The notes under the pieces: generated by a model
The model's input: the letters and a program-made list of their open reading frames with translations, nothing else
Told to the model about the DNA's origin: nothing
Database searches by the model: none
Source of the DNA: Hoplostethus atlanticus
Lineage: Eukaryota; Chordata; Actinopteri; Trachichthyiformes; Trachichthyidae
NCBI GenBank assembly: GCA_034670405.1
Contig: JAXDDX010000364.1
Span: forward strand, 62,001-126,000
Direction: 5' to 3'
DNA: 64,000 nucleotides
Part shown: piece by piece, positions 33,230-43,995 of the stretch
Numbering within the stretch: the first letter of the stretch is position 1
How the letters are laid out: each line of letters begins with the position of its first letter
Position numbers and translations under genes: made by a program

Positions 33230-33990
33230 TTGGTTGCCAGCTTGTGGGTAGGAGGAGATGGGGAGAGGGCTTTGGTCGAAGGAGGCGGGGGAACGAAAGA
33301 AGAAGGTCAAGCTTCTCAGTCTGGATGTTGAAGTCACCCAGAAGGATGAGTCCAGAGCCATCGTCAGGGGAAATGGGAGACTAGTGTGTAAGCTCCTCCA
33401 GGAACTCACCAGCAGGGCCTGGTGGGCGGTACACAACCCCGATGGTGAGCTTGACTGGATGAGAAATTAGTGACAGCATGAAATTCAAAGGAGAAGGAGA
33501 GAATTGTGGCAGAGAAAAAAAAAAGTATTTCCATTTGCTGGAAATTAGAGGCCAGTACCATCGCCTCAACCGCAGCTCTGGGAGTGTGAGAGAAAGAGTA
33601 CACATCCCGAAGCGCAGCGGGCGTGGCAGTGTTTTCTGGGGTGATCCAAATCTCAGTTAGAGCAAGAAAGTTGGAGTGAGAGGAGGGATGCGTAGCCTGA
33701 GATGAACTCACTTTCGGCACAGCCGACTGGCAGTTCCACAGCCCCTCCTGCCCCCACTTGCTCAACGCGAGTTGAGAGAGTAGGATAGATGAGATTAGTG
33801 GGGGTCGCGGCGTCTGGGTGTGACCCCGCGTCTGTGCGACCACCGGAAAGAGGAGAGGACAGGAATAGGAAGCAAACACATGGTAGATCACAATACAATG
33901 ATACGGTTTATGAAGAGAAGAAGCACCAATCTTCGAAGGTCGTTCTTTGAAGAAGTCGGGCTTGAAAAGTCGCCTGTTGCCTTTGTTCAC
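33230..33990 (-). pseudogene. LINE D endonuclease
   Basis: Minus-strand blocks: GLWNCQSAV and SNFLALTEIWITPENTATPAAL (about 33700-33610, N-terminal APE-type fold), TIGVVYRPPGPAGEFLEEL (about 33435-33380) and QAGNQLT/LDLIF-like sequence near 33240 before the final motif. GDFNIQTEKL-like sequence (FNIQ, near 33320) marks the catalytic Asn. The enzyme nicks the target DNA. Confidence 0.85.
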
Positions 33991-34010
33991 CTAGCCCTTT
34001 CCTTTGCCTG

Positions 34011-34419
34011 ACGCTTCAAAGCTGGCGCTTTCAAGCAGCAGTGGTTTAAGACTGCTTCCACTGATTGCTAATTGTCTGCCAGGAGTGCAGGCCCCTCCCA
34101 GACAATTAACAAGGCAATTGGCCTAGCTTGGTGAAACTACCTTCAATAGGGGCTATGACACAAAGAGAAATGACCAACTAGCAGTAACAATAGACTATGA
34201 TTAAAGCACTAATACTTAAGCAATCAAAGTACAGCTAACAGCAACCTGGTAAGCAAGAAAAATATACTCAAACTATTCTAGATGAGTCAAGTAGTTCAGA
34301 ATCCCTCCAGAAGTTAAATACCTTTCCTTTGTCACAACACTTTGTTCACACTAGCTCAAATGTTCTTGACATGAGGGCCATTTAATTGCCAGTATTTCAC
34401 CTCTTTTCTCTATTTTCTT
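34011..34419. other. Unassigned, possibly LINE D 5' UTR
   Basis: No coding signal is recognised. It directly follows the 5' side of LINE D and could be its UTR, but the boundary is not visible. Confidence 0.35.
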
Positions 34420-34500
34420 TTCATTCATTCATTTCATTCAACCTTTATTTAAGTTTCCAGGAATCTTTGAGGTTGCCCTCATGATGTTGAGATAAAGTTA
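34420..34500 (-). repeat. LINE 3' tail (family of 57945-58036)
   Basis: The minus strand reads CAACATCATGAGGGCAACCTCAAA...ACTTAAATAAAGGTTGAATG, nearly identical to 57970-58036 on the plus strand. A poly-A-like AATAAAG and a simple tail (GAATGAATG) mark a retrotransposon 3' end. It may belong to the LINE remnant at 35627-36354. Confidence 0.65.
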
Positions 34501-35626
34501 AAGAAAAGAGAAAGTAAGTAAGTAAGTAGTAATTATATATTACAATCATTATATATTTATTTCATTTATTTATTTATTTTAATTTATGTAGCCTAGTTAA
34601 GAAAGAGAACGGTAAATACACTTGAAGGATTTTTACATCGGATAGCTTAGTGGCGTTATTGTCATGACAACAGAGCCAGAAATAAAGTTAAAGTTCAAGG
34701 TAAATTAAGTCTTTCGACCAGTCAGACTCATCACAGGTTGCAACACTATATATAGCCTTTAACATTCACCCAAAGTAATAGATTAAGTAGCCTTAATCAA
34801 ATAAATAAGTTGATGAATATACATGAATCATTACATACATACATGAATCACAGCACTCTATAATAATTCCACTGTTCGCGCCTATTGGCAATTTATTCAC
34901 AATCAGTTGTGGGAAAGTGTCAGAAATATGACTGTATAACAGTTATGAATTATGTTCATTCTTTAGGCTATTTGTTTATTTATTTAGTTTAGCTCTCCTT
35001 AAATTGACCGCTGCTGCAGCCAACACGCTTCAAAACGCGCAACTTTTACTTTGAAGGCGAGCTGTCTCTGGTTGCGGCTCTCGACTTCCTTGTTCAATTT
35101 TCATTGTACAAGTTGGATAATGGAACAAGGTAACGCTTTGGCGAGCTGAATTGCATTGCACGTCTTCATTCAATGCGACAATAACACAGGCAAAGCGTTA
35201 ACAGCGTTTAGGCAGCATCGGCTTATCGAAGAACAAGCTCACTTGCTTCAACATACATTTGTATTAGCACAAGTAGGACAATGAAATTAGGCAATACCCC
35301 CTGAACTGGCATTTTTCATTATACAACTTGAACAACTGCAGATGAATTATACTTCATGCACGGACCGTCGCGAGGCTGAATGCGTATTTCCATGTTGGAT
35401 CGCAGACACGGGCAGTTGCATAAATCACCCAGGTTCACACCGTCAGTTCATTTAAAAAAATACAAATAAAACCAGAGTAACGATCTAGGCTGCAAATAAA
35501 TAACAGGCTGAATCTTGCATTGTGTCTCTCTCACTCTCTGTCTCACTCTGTCTCTCTCTCTCCTCTCTCTCTCACTCACGCACACACACCCACACCATAT
35601 AATTAACACTGTGTTAAAAATGTTAA
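34501..35626. other. Unassigned, with microsatellites
   Basis: Contains (AAGT)n at about 34512-34530, an ATTT-rich tract at 34555-34580, and a (TC)n tract followed by CACACACACCC at about 35521-35597. No gene domain is recognised. ATGGAACAAGGTAACG at 35119 resembles a start codon followed by a splice donor, but nothing further supports an exon. Confidence 0.4.
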
Positions 35627-36354
35627 TTAACACAATGTTAAAAAAAACAAATCTGTGCCCAGAACAAGTCTAGCAGCCCTGTTTTGTGCAACTCGGAATT
35701 TTGCGAGATTTGTTTTGGATGCAGACGACCATACTGTTGAGCAATAGTGCAGGTGGCACCAAATTAATGATTTAGAAACTTGACCCAGCATGTATGATTG
35801 TACATAAGGTGAACACTTTCTTGTGACTGCAATGCCTCGGCCCATGTTTCTAACAATTGTATTAATGTGCTCAGTCAATGTTTCGCCAGCATTCTGAAAG
35901 GGAAATGTAACATTTGGCACCCTGTACCCCACAGGTTTGATTGAGCTACAGAGAATGTAGAACTACCCAGGCCAACAGAGAATTGCCTATTGAAGAGATA
36001 AGATGTAAACCAGTTAAGAGTAGAATATGTGATCCCAGCAAAATGCTAAGGCGATCAATTAAGATGCATCAATGACAGTGCTAAGGTCCAGTAGAAACAG
36101 AATGGAACAATCACAGGCATCAACTAAGAAAAAAATCATTTGAAACTCTGAGCGGGGTTGGTTCAGGCTATGTTTAGACTGGAAGCCAGTTTGGGGAATT
36201 TTTCCAATCAATCGATCAAATAAACCAAAATGCTTTGGTGAAAAGGGGGAACTGATTGGAGAAAATTTTTTTCCAAAACCTTACTTTACCCGGGATTTTA
36301 GAACTGGGACTGAAAATTGCTAAAATAAAAAGGGGTCCGGGGCTATGTTTTTTT
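35627..36354 (-). pseudogene. LINE reverse transcriptase remnant (third lineage)
   Basis: The minus strand encodes NTIVRNMGRGIAVTRKCSPY, then WCHLHYCSTVWSSASKTNLAKFRVAQNRAARLVLGT, the C-terminal blocks of a fish non-LTR reverse transcriptase (H-I-x-K-I...MGRGIAVIRKC...). To the right are STLNWFTSYLFNRQFSVG and, in another frame, LFLLDLSTVIDAS, the region preceding the palm. Frames are broken, and the right side runs into the low-quality block. Confidence 0.7.
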
Positions 36355-36437
36355 TACTTTACATTACAGTCTTTTAGAAAGGACACTTTTTATCCAAAGG
36401 GGACTTAAAAATAAGTGTTTTCCCCAACGTAGGTTGA
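36355..36437 (-). repeat. L2-type LINE or SINE 3' tail, noisy
   Basis: ACATTACAGTCTTTTAGAAAG...ATCCAAAGGGGACTTAAAAA and CCCCAACGTAGG align with LINE D's tail at 30600-30660. It is the same tail, read poorly. Confidence 0.75.
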
Positions 36438-37025
36438 GCACTTTTTTAAGCAGGGGGCTGGTTAAGTGAAATGTTTGAAATTTGATGGCGCAAAAAACCA
36501 CACCCAATGACCCAGTTTTTAAAAGAATAAAAAGGGAACAAAGAGCATCAAAAAAACCTTTTTTAAAGGGAGTGAAAATTGGTTATTTTTCTAGAGGGGC
36601 AAGATGAAAAATTTCAAAATAGGAAAAACCCAATCCCCAAGGGGTTGTGCGGGAGTTCTGCTAAAACCGGGGCAAAGGAGGGGGCCCCCACTTGGCAGCT
36701 CAGCCCATCTCAAAATTTAAAGATCCCTTATTTTTTACCATTTTTTTGGGGTGAAGGTTAGAAACTTTCTCCCCATTCAGTCTAAAAGTCTTAAAACTGC
36801 AGAAATTAAATGCTACCCTAAAATTCATTCATAGGGAAAAATAAAAGACACTACGCCCTTTAATTTTTGCTACTTTACCTTTTTGTTTTTTTCCCCTTTT
36901 GAAAGAAAGGGGTTTTTGGTCATCCAAACAAGGTAGCTCTTTGTTTACTTGATTTTTAACAGGAGCAACTTCATCAAGAGAACCCAAGAAATAGAGTTGA
37001 AAAAAACGCTAGTTTTTCCCGGTAA

Positions 37026-37100
37026 ACCCTCCATTAAAAAGACCTAGAAACAAAAATGTTTGAAAGCAACTTCTAATTTATTTGTAGTTGAGGAGTTAAT
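37026..37100 (+). repeat. Noisy copy of 56833-56905
   Basis: CCATTAAAAAGACCTAGAAA then TTTGAAAGCAACTTCTAATT matches CCATTGAAAGACCAAGAAAT then ATTGAAAGCAGCCTCTAATT at 56833 in the same orientation. Confidence 0.6.
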
Positions 37101-38804
37101 TATACGGGCCCAAATATTTGGAAATTTGAGAAGAGGTGGGCAACATAAAGATGGAATCAAAGAAAGGCTTTTTTGTGATCACAGATTAAATCCTCCACAT
37201 AAATGGATTTTGGGGAGACGGGGCCCTTTGGAAAGAAGCCCAAAAAAGGGTTTGGGGAAAACAGAATTTTTGTGCAGTAGGGGTTTCATTTGCTTTTTGC
37301 CTCATTTTCCCTTTCGGGAATTCTTCGCAGGCGATGTTTGATGGAATGGGGAAATGCCCTCAGGAAGTTGATGACTTCACATTGGGGTTCTTTTAATTTA
37401 AGCACACTCCTCTGACAGAATGGAAAAACAGAACAGTTTTGAGGGATGATACAGGGGTTTAAAGATGATTTCAGTTTTTGCCCTCTTTAAATCCGTGCCC
37501 ACCCCCTCTCCCCTTCCTACCAGGGCGGGGGATCATCTTTTTTTGGGGGGTTGAGACCACCTGTTTCAAAATCTATCCTCCTCTTTCCCAGAAATCTCCT
37601 TTATTTCCTCATAAAATTCCCTTCCTCTTGTATGTGTCTCAAGTGGTGTTGGGCCCCAAAACAGGTCTTCACAGGCTCTTTCTTCTCTTTGTAAAACAAA
37701 TTTTCAATCCCAAAAGTGGGAAACTATCGTTACATCTGTAGACTCATCAATGGCAAAGGGGATATGCAAAATGCACCCCTGAAAAAAATGCTCAAGCTTT
37801 TGCCATTTCATTTTTCAGCTAATATTTCAGTTTTTCCCTGGCTGCTGTTGAAGTGACATTGGGTTTTGCTTATTTTTTCACACAATTTGCCTTTTTGTTT
37901 ACCCTAAAGGGTTAAGGGTTCCGGGCAACGGGGGTTCAAGCACTTTTTTCCCACAACTGCCCCGTCACTAAATTTTTTTTAAATTTTTCCCCCCAAAAAA
38001 ATGCTTTTAAAAACTTTCTTTGAAGTTACTGGGCGGGTTAATGGTGGGGTGATGAGTGGGGTAATTTTCCTTCCCTGGGCTCCCAATTTTTGGGGGTTTA
38101 AATTTTGCGTCCCCTCACTTGGACTTCGGGTGGTGTTTTGCTCAAAAGATCTGTGCTTTGTCTCTTAGTGGGGCTTCAGTTGCCGCTTTTGATTAAGGCC
38201 CCGTTTTTCGGAAAAACATAAACAAAAAGGTTTAAAAAACTGGTTCCCGGGAAGAATGAACATATATTTTTCCGCCCATTAAACTTTAAAAGCTGGGTTT
38301 TTCCTGCATCTATTTTCTTTTTTTGGAGCAAGCCATGCTGTCACTTCTCCACTTTTCTTTTTTTCGCTGTTTCCCCCTGGGGAAACCCGGGCTCCCCGGG
38401 TAAACAATAAATTTTGTTTGGGGCTGAATTGAGTGACGCAAATTCCCGTTTTTAACTAAATTTAGCGGGTTGCCCGTTTTCTATAGATCGACCGCCCAAA
38501 TAAAAAAAAAAACGCCCCCTTTTGAAAATTTTTTTAATTCTTATTTTTTACAAAAATTTGGGGCCCAGTGTCCGGTTTAGAACCGTCACCCCCCCGGGCC
38601 CGGGGCCGGACCGAGGGCCCCATTTGGTGTTTCCCCGGGTTAAAAGCGATTCAAAAATTTTTAAAAAAATATTACGGGAAAGCTTTAACGGTTTTTAAAA
38701 ATCCCCAAAAAAAAGTTCACCTATTGGGGAAACAATGAAAAGAATGACACCCAGAAAAATCTGATTTCCTTTTTTTCAGTTTTGAATAATACTTCGGGGT
38801 AAAA

Positions 38805-39487
38805 TTTTCGAATAAGAGAAAATCAAAGGGCTAGAAAAAAGGGGGTTAAATTTAGTAATGGGAAAGACTTTAAAAATGGTTTTTTTAAAAATAACAGCGA
38901 GGGCCCCCCCCCTAGCCCCTTGAGCCCTAGGGGATTTAAAAATACCCCCAAATTTGGGGAACACAGCTTAAGTTTTGGGGCGGTTTCACCCAGCCCTCAG
39001 CCAATTTCTGCCCAGAAAGTTGTTGGGAGAAAATTAAAATGATTTATAAAAAAAGTCTTATTAAAATCTAACTTTGTCCCCCAAAACTTGGTTTGGGATA
39101 CTGAGCATCAGGAGCTAAAACCCTTGTACCCTTGAATTGTAGTTGGGCGTTTTTGGGCCCCTAACTTAAAGTCCAACCAAAGGGGAGGGGCAGTGGGTTG
39201 GAGATAATGCCGGGCCTTAAAAGGGCCCCTTGGGAGTGTCATTTAAAGGTTAATAAAGTCCCCCTTCAGTTTCTCCCAATTCCCTGGGGTTTTGATGTTG
39301 GCACAAATTTGGACAAAAATGGCAGAATCGATGGGGTATGCAGAGGAGTTTTGACAGATGAATTGGGGTCCCCTGGATTCCAGCCCCCGGGGAAAGTTTT
39401 TTAGTAGCAGAAACAGTTGTAGTAGTATCAGTCGCAGTAGAAATTATAAAATAGAAAAGGTAGTAGCTAGAAAGTAGTAACAGTAGT
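38805..39487 (+). repeat. Direct repeat, noisy copy (partner 57200-57800)
   Basis: Matches the clean copy over about 600 bases, including TTTCGAATAAGAG, AACAGCGA, CACAGCTTAAGT, GTTAATAAAGTC and the microsatellite word AGTATCAGTCGCAGTAG. The AATAAAG signal is compatible with an LTR but not proof. Whether this is a pair of LTRs, a dispersed repeat or a duplicated segment is open. Confidence 0.65.
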
Positions 39488-42400
39488 AGTAGAAAGCAGT
39501 ACTGACTGCTCTCTGTGAAAATAATAAATGGGATTGGGCCTTTTTTTTGGGAAGAGTTCTGTCGCTTATAAAACCCAAAAAACCTAAAAAATAGAATTCT
39601 TCAGAAATTTTGACAAATACATGTTTCGCTTCTTTGAGTTTTTTCAAGCCCAAAGGGGTAAAGGGGTTGCCCGGCCGAAATTTATTTAATCTGCAACCCA
39701 AGTCACAAAGGAAACTTTTTCTCAGACAAAAAGTAATTTCATTTTTTTTTATGGGGGGAACAAAATAGTACAACCCATTGTGTATGCAGAGCTGTTAATT
39801 GATTGTCCTTGACCCTTTGGGAGGATGTGTTTAAAATTTATTTTTCAGAGTACAAAATTGGTTAACGGGGAAGCGAACAGCGGGTCCCCCGGGGCCCTTC
39901 CTGTCACCCTTTGGGAATGAAAAAACAGACTTCTTAAAGCCCTGTGGCGATCAGCGCCTTGAATAAACGCCCCCCCCTTTTACGTCACACAAAAACACCC
40001 CCTTTAAAAGGGGCCCATGAGGGGAAAGTTAAAAAGGGAAATTTATGGCCCCATCCCCAAAAGGGGAAAGGTTAGCCCTTTCCAACAGTGTTTTTGATTT
40101 AGCCCCCAATCCCGGGCAGCCCCGTGGCAAAAGTCTGCGTTTTTTAGGCCCCCAAACCTTACAGTTGGGTTCCTTTTTCTTTTATTCCCCCCCCAAACGC
40201 CATTTACCCAACCTTCCCACTCTTGCCCGGGTCCCCTAACCCCGAGGCCGGGCCGCCTCATCGGGGGTAGTGTACGGGGAGGTAACTCCAGTTTTTTTTG
40301 GGGCAAGCACAAAGCTCCCTACACAACGAGGGGTTTACTTTTGTTGAATTTGGGGAACTCCAAGTCTGCGAGTGTGAAAGTGAAACCACCTGGAAACTGA
40401 GCAGGGAACTTTTGTACATAGGGACACATACTGCTAAGATGAACATTGTCTCGGGTTTGGGGGGTTTGTTTTGGTTTTTTTTCCCACTGTATGTTGGACT
40501 TTTCCCTGTAAAATTTCACTGGGGAAAAAATTCGACTTTGCTGTGTTTTTTTTTGCTTGTATTGTTTTTTGTGGATTCTGGATTGTGGGGTTTTTTTGGG
40601 GGTTTTGGTACCTATACCTGTGCCTTTGTAGGGGTTTGCTGCTGTATTTGAAAATTTTTAATTTTTGTCAGACTGAGCCCTCTAAAGAAAATTTTTAAAA
40701 GTGAAAGGAGCTTTTGTCTGATTTTCAACCCAAACTCCATAAATCCAATTGTGAGAGATAGGGAAAAAACACTTGCAATTTAAAAAAAACTGTTTCTGCC
40801 CCGGGGTTTGGCCGCCCCAAAACCCTGGAGAAAAAAACTTTTCTCTTTTCAAATTTTGAAAAAAACTGCCCACCGGGGGCATTTCCCAAATAAAAATCAA
40901 GATCTTTTGTTTTGCTGGGCGAGTGGAAAAGAGGCAGTCAAAAAAAAAACAATGGGAATACATTGATATAGGAGTACGTGGATGAAAATAACATTCCATG
41001 TCTTTTTGGAGTCAAAATATTGTGAATAAAATACGGACAGGCCCCAAATTAGGGAAGAGGGGGATGCGGCAGCTGAAAGCTACAGGAAAGGGGCTTTGCC
41101 AGCGGGTTTGAAACAGCAGCTACCCTGGCAGGGCGGGGCTCTTGCGCAGGGGGGACTGTAGACTGGTGTATATGAAAAAACCTATGACAAAAATTTGGTA
41201 ATACGCATTTAATTTAGTTTTTAAATTTGGGAAGCAAAAAACGGCGCGAAAATAGTAAAACTGCGAAAACCCTAGTTTCAGAAACATGGTTTTTTTTAAA
41301 ACCATTTTTACACTTTATTTCGTCATAGGAGTTTTTTGTGAACCCCTCACTTTTCAACCCGGACAGGGGGAAGGGTTTGTACAGAAACCTTTTTGGGGGT
41401 GTACTTTTTTCATTTTTGAAGGTTTTTGGGGTTTTTTTGCAGGGGGGCAAACCCCTGGGGAGCGGGCGATTGGCCCTTTTGGAAAGACAGCAGATACCAC
41501 CAAAGGGCCCTGATCAGGGTACCTATAAACCCTCCTGAAATTTCTATTTCACCTGTGTTTTTTTTTGATGCCACGGGCAAAAAAACCAGTTTTTCCCTCG
41601 GGCCTTCAAATTCGTTTTTATCCCCAATTTTGCCTTCATTGTTCCACCAAATGTCATTTCCCCTTTTTGAAAATCTTTTTTCTTTTGCAATCATTAAGAA
41701 TAAAAAGGATAAAGGGCTTTTAATTTCAATTTTTTAAAATTATTTATGAAATGTACATTACTCGTTTTGCGCATCTTCTTTTACTTGAATATCAAATAGT
41801 ATCAAAATATAGCTTCCTTTTAGTGTCTGTGTCTTGTGTTTTTCAAACCATAAAAAATGCAAAGTAACATTGACATGTAATTGGGGGTTGTAATGTGCTA
41901 TTGTTGTTAGGACTGCAAATGCCCCCTTGGGAAACATGGCCCCCCCCCTCAATGGGGACAGGTTTTCCCCCCAAAAGACTTCTGGTTTCCCCCCTTACTC
42001 ACTGCACAGAGGTTTAGCTATGCAATTTTTTGGAAGGAACTTTTTTGAAAAATTTTTCCCGGGCTTCCCATGTGCCACTCTTTGGCTATTTAGGGCCCTG
42101 AATTTGGAGTACCCTCAAAACTGAAGAACCCCTTTGACTTTTTAAAAAGAGTGTTTCTCCCCTTTTGGACAAAAATCCCTAAAACCAAAAATACAATCAT
42201 AAAATTTTTTGATGCAGTGGGGTAAAATGTCTTCACATGTAAAGGGCGTACACGTTGGGTCACGATGAGCCCTTCCCCTTTTCCTCCATTGGAATCTTTA
42301 CTAGTTTTGGGAAAAAGTGAATGCCCTTTTTTTCCCCCCTTGGGCCCGGTAGCCCAAAATTGATATTGAGTTTGTTTTTTTATAGTTTGTTACACACCGT

Positions 42401-43729
42401 GGGCCCAACAATGGGTTTATTAAAAAAACATTAGCATTTTTGCCCCACCATTTTTCATCATTTGTGATGAAAGGGGCTTTTTGGTTTTTCCCTAAAATTT
42501 GAGGAAGTTCATGTCAAGATTAAAAACTTTATTGGGGGGTGTGGCATTCCAAGGACCCCCCTTGTCTTTTTAATTTTACAAAATTCATTACATGTTACAG
42601 CTATGAAATTAAATGTCTGACAAACACCCCCCTTTCACAATAGGAGTGGGGGAACCTAAAAGGTTTTTTTATCGCCCAACAAAACAATCCCGCTCAGGAA
42701 AGGGCCCAAATTAAACTGAACAGGGGGGGGGCTGTATCAAAAATAAAAAATTTTTATTACATTTACAGGGTTAAAATTTCTTTAAAGAATGTAGGAAAAA
42801 CCCAAATTGGGTGGAGCGACTTTGGTGCCCTTTAAAAAAGAAAGGGGCGATAGTATGAGAGTTGAACTACTTGGCCTGGGAAAAATTTCCAACCAAGGGG
42901 CAAAGGAAAGGCAGGAGGGCCCAGCCCAGGGGGCCTTTTAAGGGGCACGCTACCCAAAACCACACAACAAACCAATAAGACACACTTTAAAAATAAAAAA
43001 AAAAAGCCAAATTACCAAGAAACACCAAAAGAAAAGGGCCAACCCATGAATTGGTTAAAAATAAGCAAACTAAACACGGGCCAAACGGGGGGCCCAGTAG
43101 TATAGGGCACTAAACCCTGGCCCTTTAAATTTCCCCCCCCTCCTTTTTTTACTCTTTAACCCGCCCCACAACGGGTCTTTCCAAATAAAAAAAAAAAAAA
43201 AAACTTATTTAAGAGAAAAAAAAACAGTGATATGCCACTTTTCTTAGGTAAAAACCCTTCCCTTTAATGAAAAAGGAATACAAAAAAAAAACATTTTAAA
43301 TTTTTTAAAACACATTAACATTAAAAAAGAATGTCAGGACTCTAAATTAAAAAACATAAAAAACCTTTTTTTTTTGTAAACCAATGTTCCCAACCTATTG
43401 CTCTTTCTCTTTTGTGAGGCCTAGGCTGGGAGCTATGGGGAAAATTTTACCAATCACTTTTAGTGGACCTAACAGTAAACAATTAAATTTAAAATGAAAA
43501 ACACAAAAATTTTTTAGGGAATAAAACCTACCGGGGATGCAAAAGCACAGGGGGCCCCCCAAAAACACCCCAAAATCAAGTTAGCTAAAGGGGAAGGCCC
43601 AAAACCCTCTATTTCCCCCTTTTTTTACCCACCTTCAAACCCCCCGGGGCCCAAAAGACAAAATTTGGTTACTGGGTAACAATTGTTATAAACCCTGAGC
43701 ATATGTACGTATTTTGGAAATGAAAAGTG

Positions 43730-43995
43730 TGATTGTGCCCCTCTTTTGTGCTTTTTCCCTCCCGGGCCTGAGGGGGGTTTGCTGTTTGTTTTGTTTTGTA
43801 TGTTGAGTTTCAGGGGGGCGGCTGGTGTTTGGGCCCCGGGAGACGGGGTGGCGCCCACTTTAAAAAGAACCCCTTTGCCCTTTGCCATTTGGCCCTTTTC
43901 CCTTGGGAGGGGGGGAAAAAGGGGAGCCCTCTTTTTGTTACCCCCGGTTTCGCCTGGGCCGGGGCCTAACAAAAATTTGGGGGGCTCGTCCGTTT
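43730..43995 (+). mobile_element. Possible endogenous retrovirus LTR end and primer-binding site
   Basis: At about 43976, TTTGGGGGGCTCGTCCG resembles a proline-tRNA primer-binding site as used by gammaretrovirus-like elements, and it follows sequence with a C/G-rich LTR-end appearance. No gag, pol or env can be read beside it because of sequence quality. If real, it is a fossil fragment; the extent is a guess. Confidence 0.3.

Larger units (their letters stand above)
30594..34010 (-). mobile_element. LINE D, L2-like, nearly full length
   Basis: The 3' tail at the left carries CATTACAGTCATTTAGCAGA and AAAGCGACTTACAATAAGTG, an unmistakable fish L2 tail (30596-30657). Reading right to left: endonuclease (about 33990-33230), a Ser/Pro-rich linker, reverse transcriptase (about 32340-31560), C-terminal region (31567-30866), UTR. 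A 233-codon open frame at 30866-31567 survives, starting at MIMGVVTSTRTARN. No target duplication was found. The upstream frames are interrupted by many indels. This is a different L2 lineage from LINE A. Confidence 0.9.

Noticed and set aside
35119-35135. ATG followed by a donor-like GGTAACG
   Set aside because: No promoter, downstream exon or protein similarity supports a host first exon.
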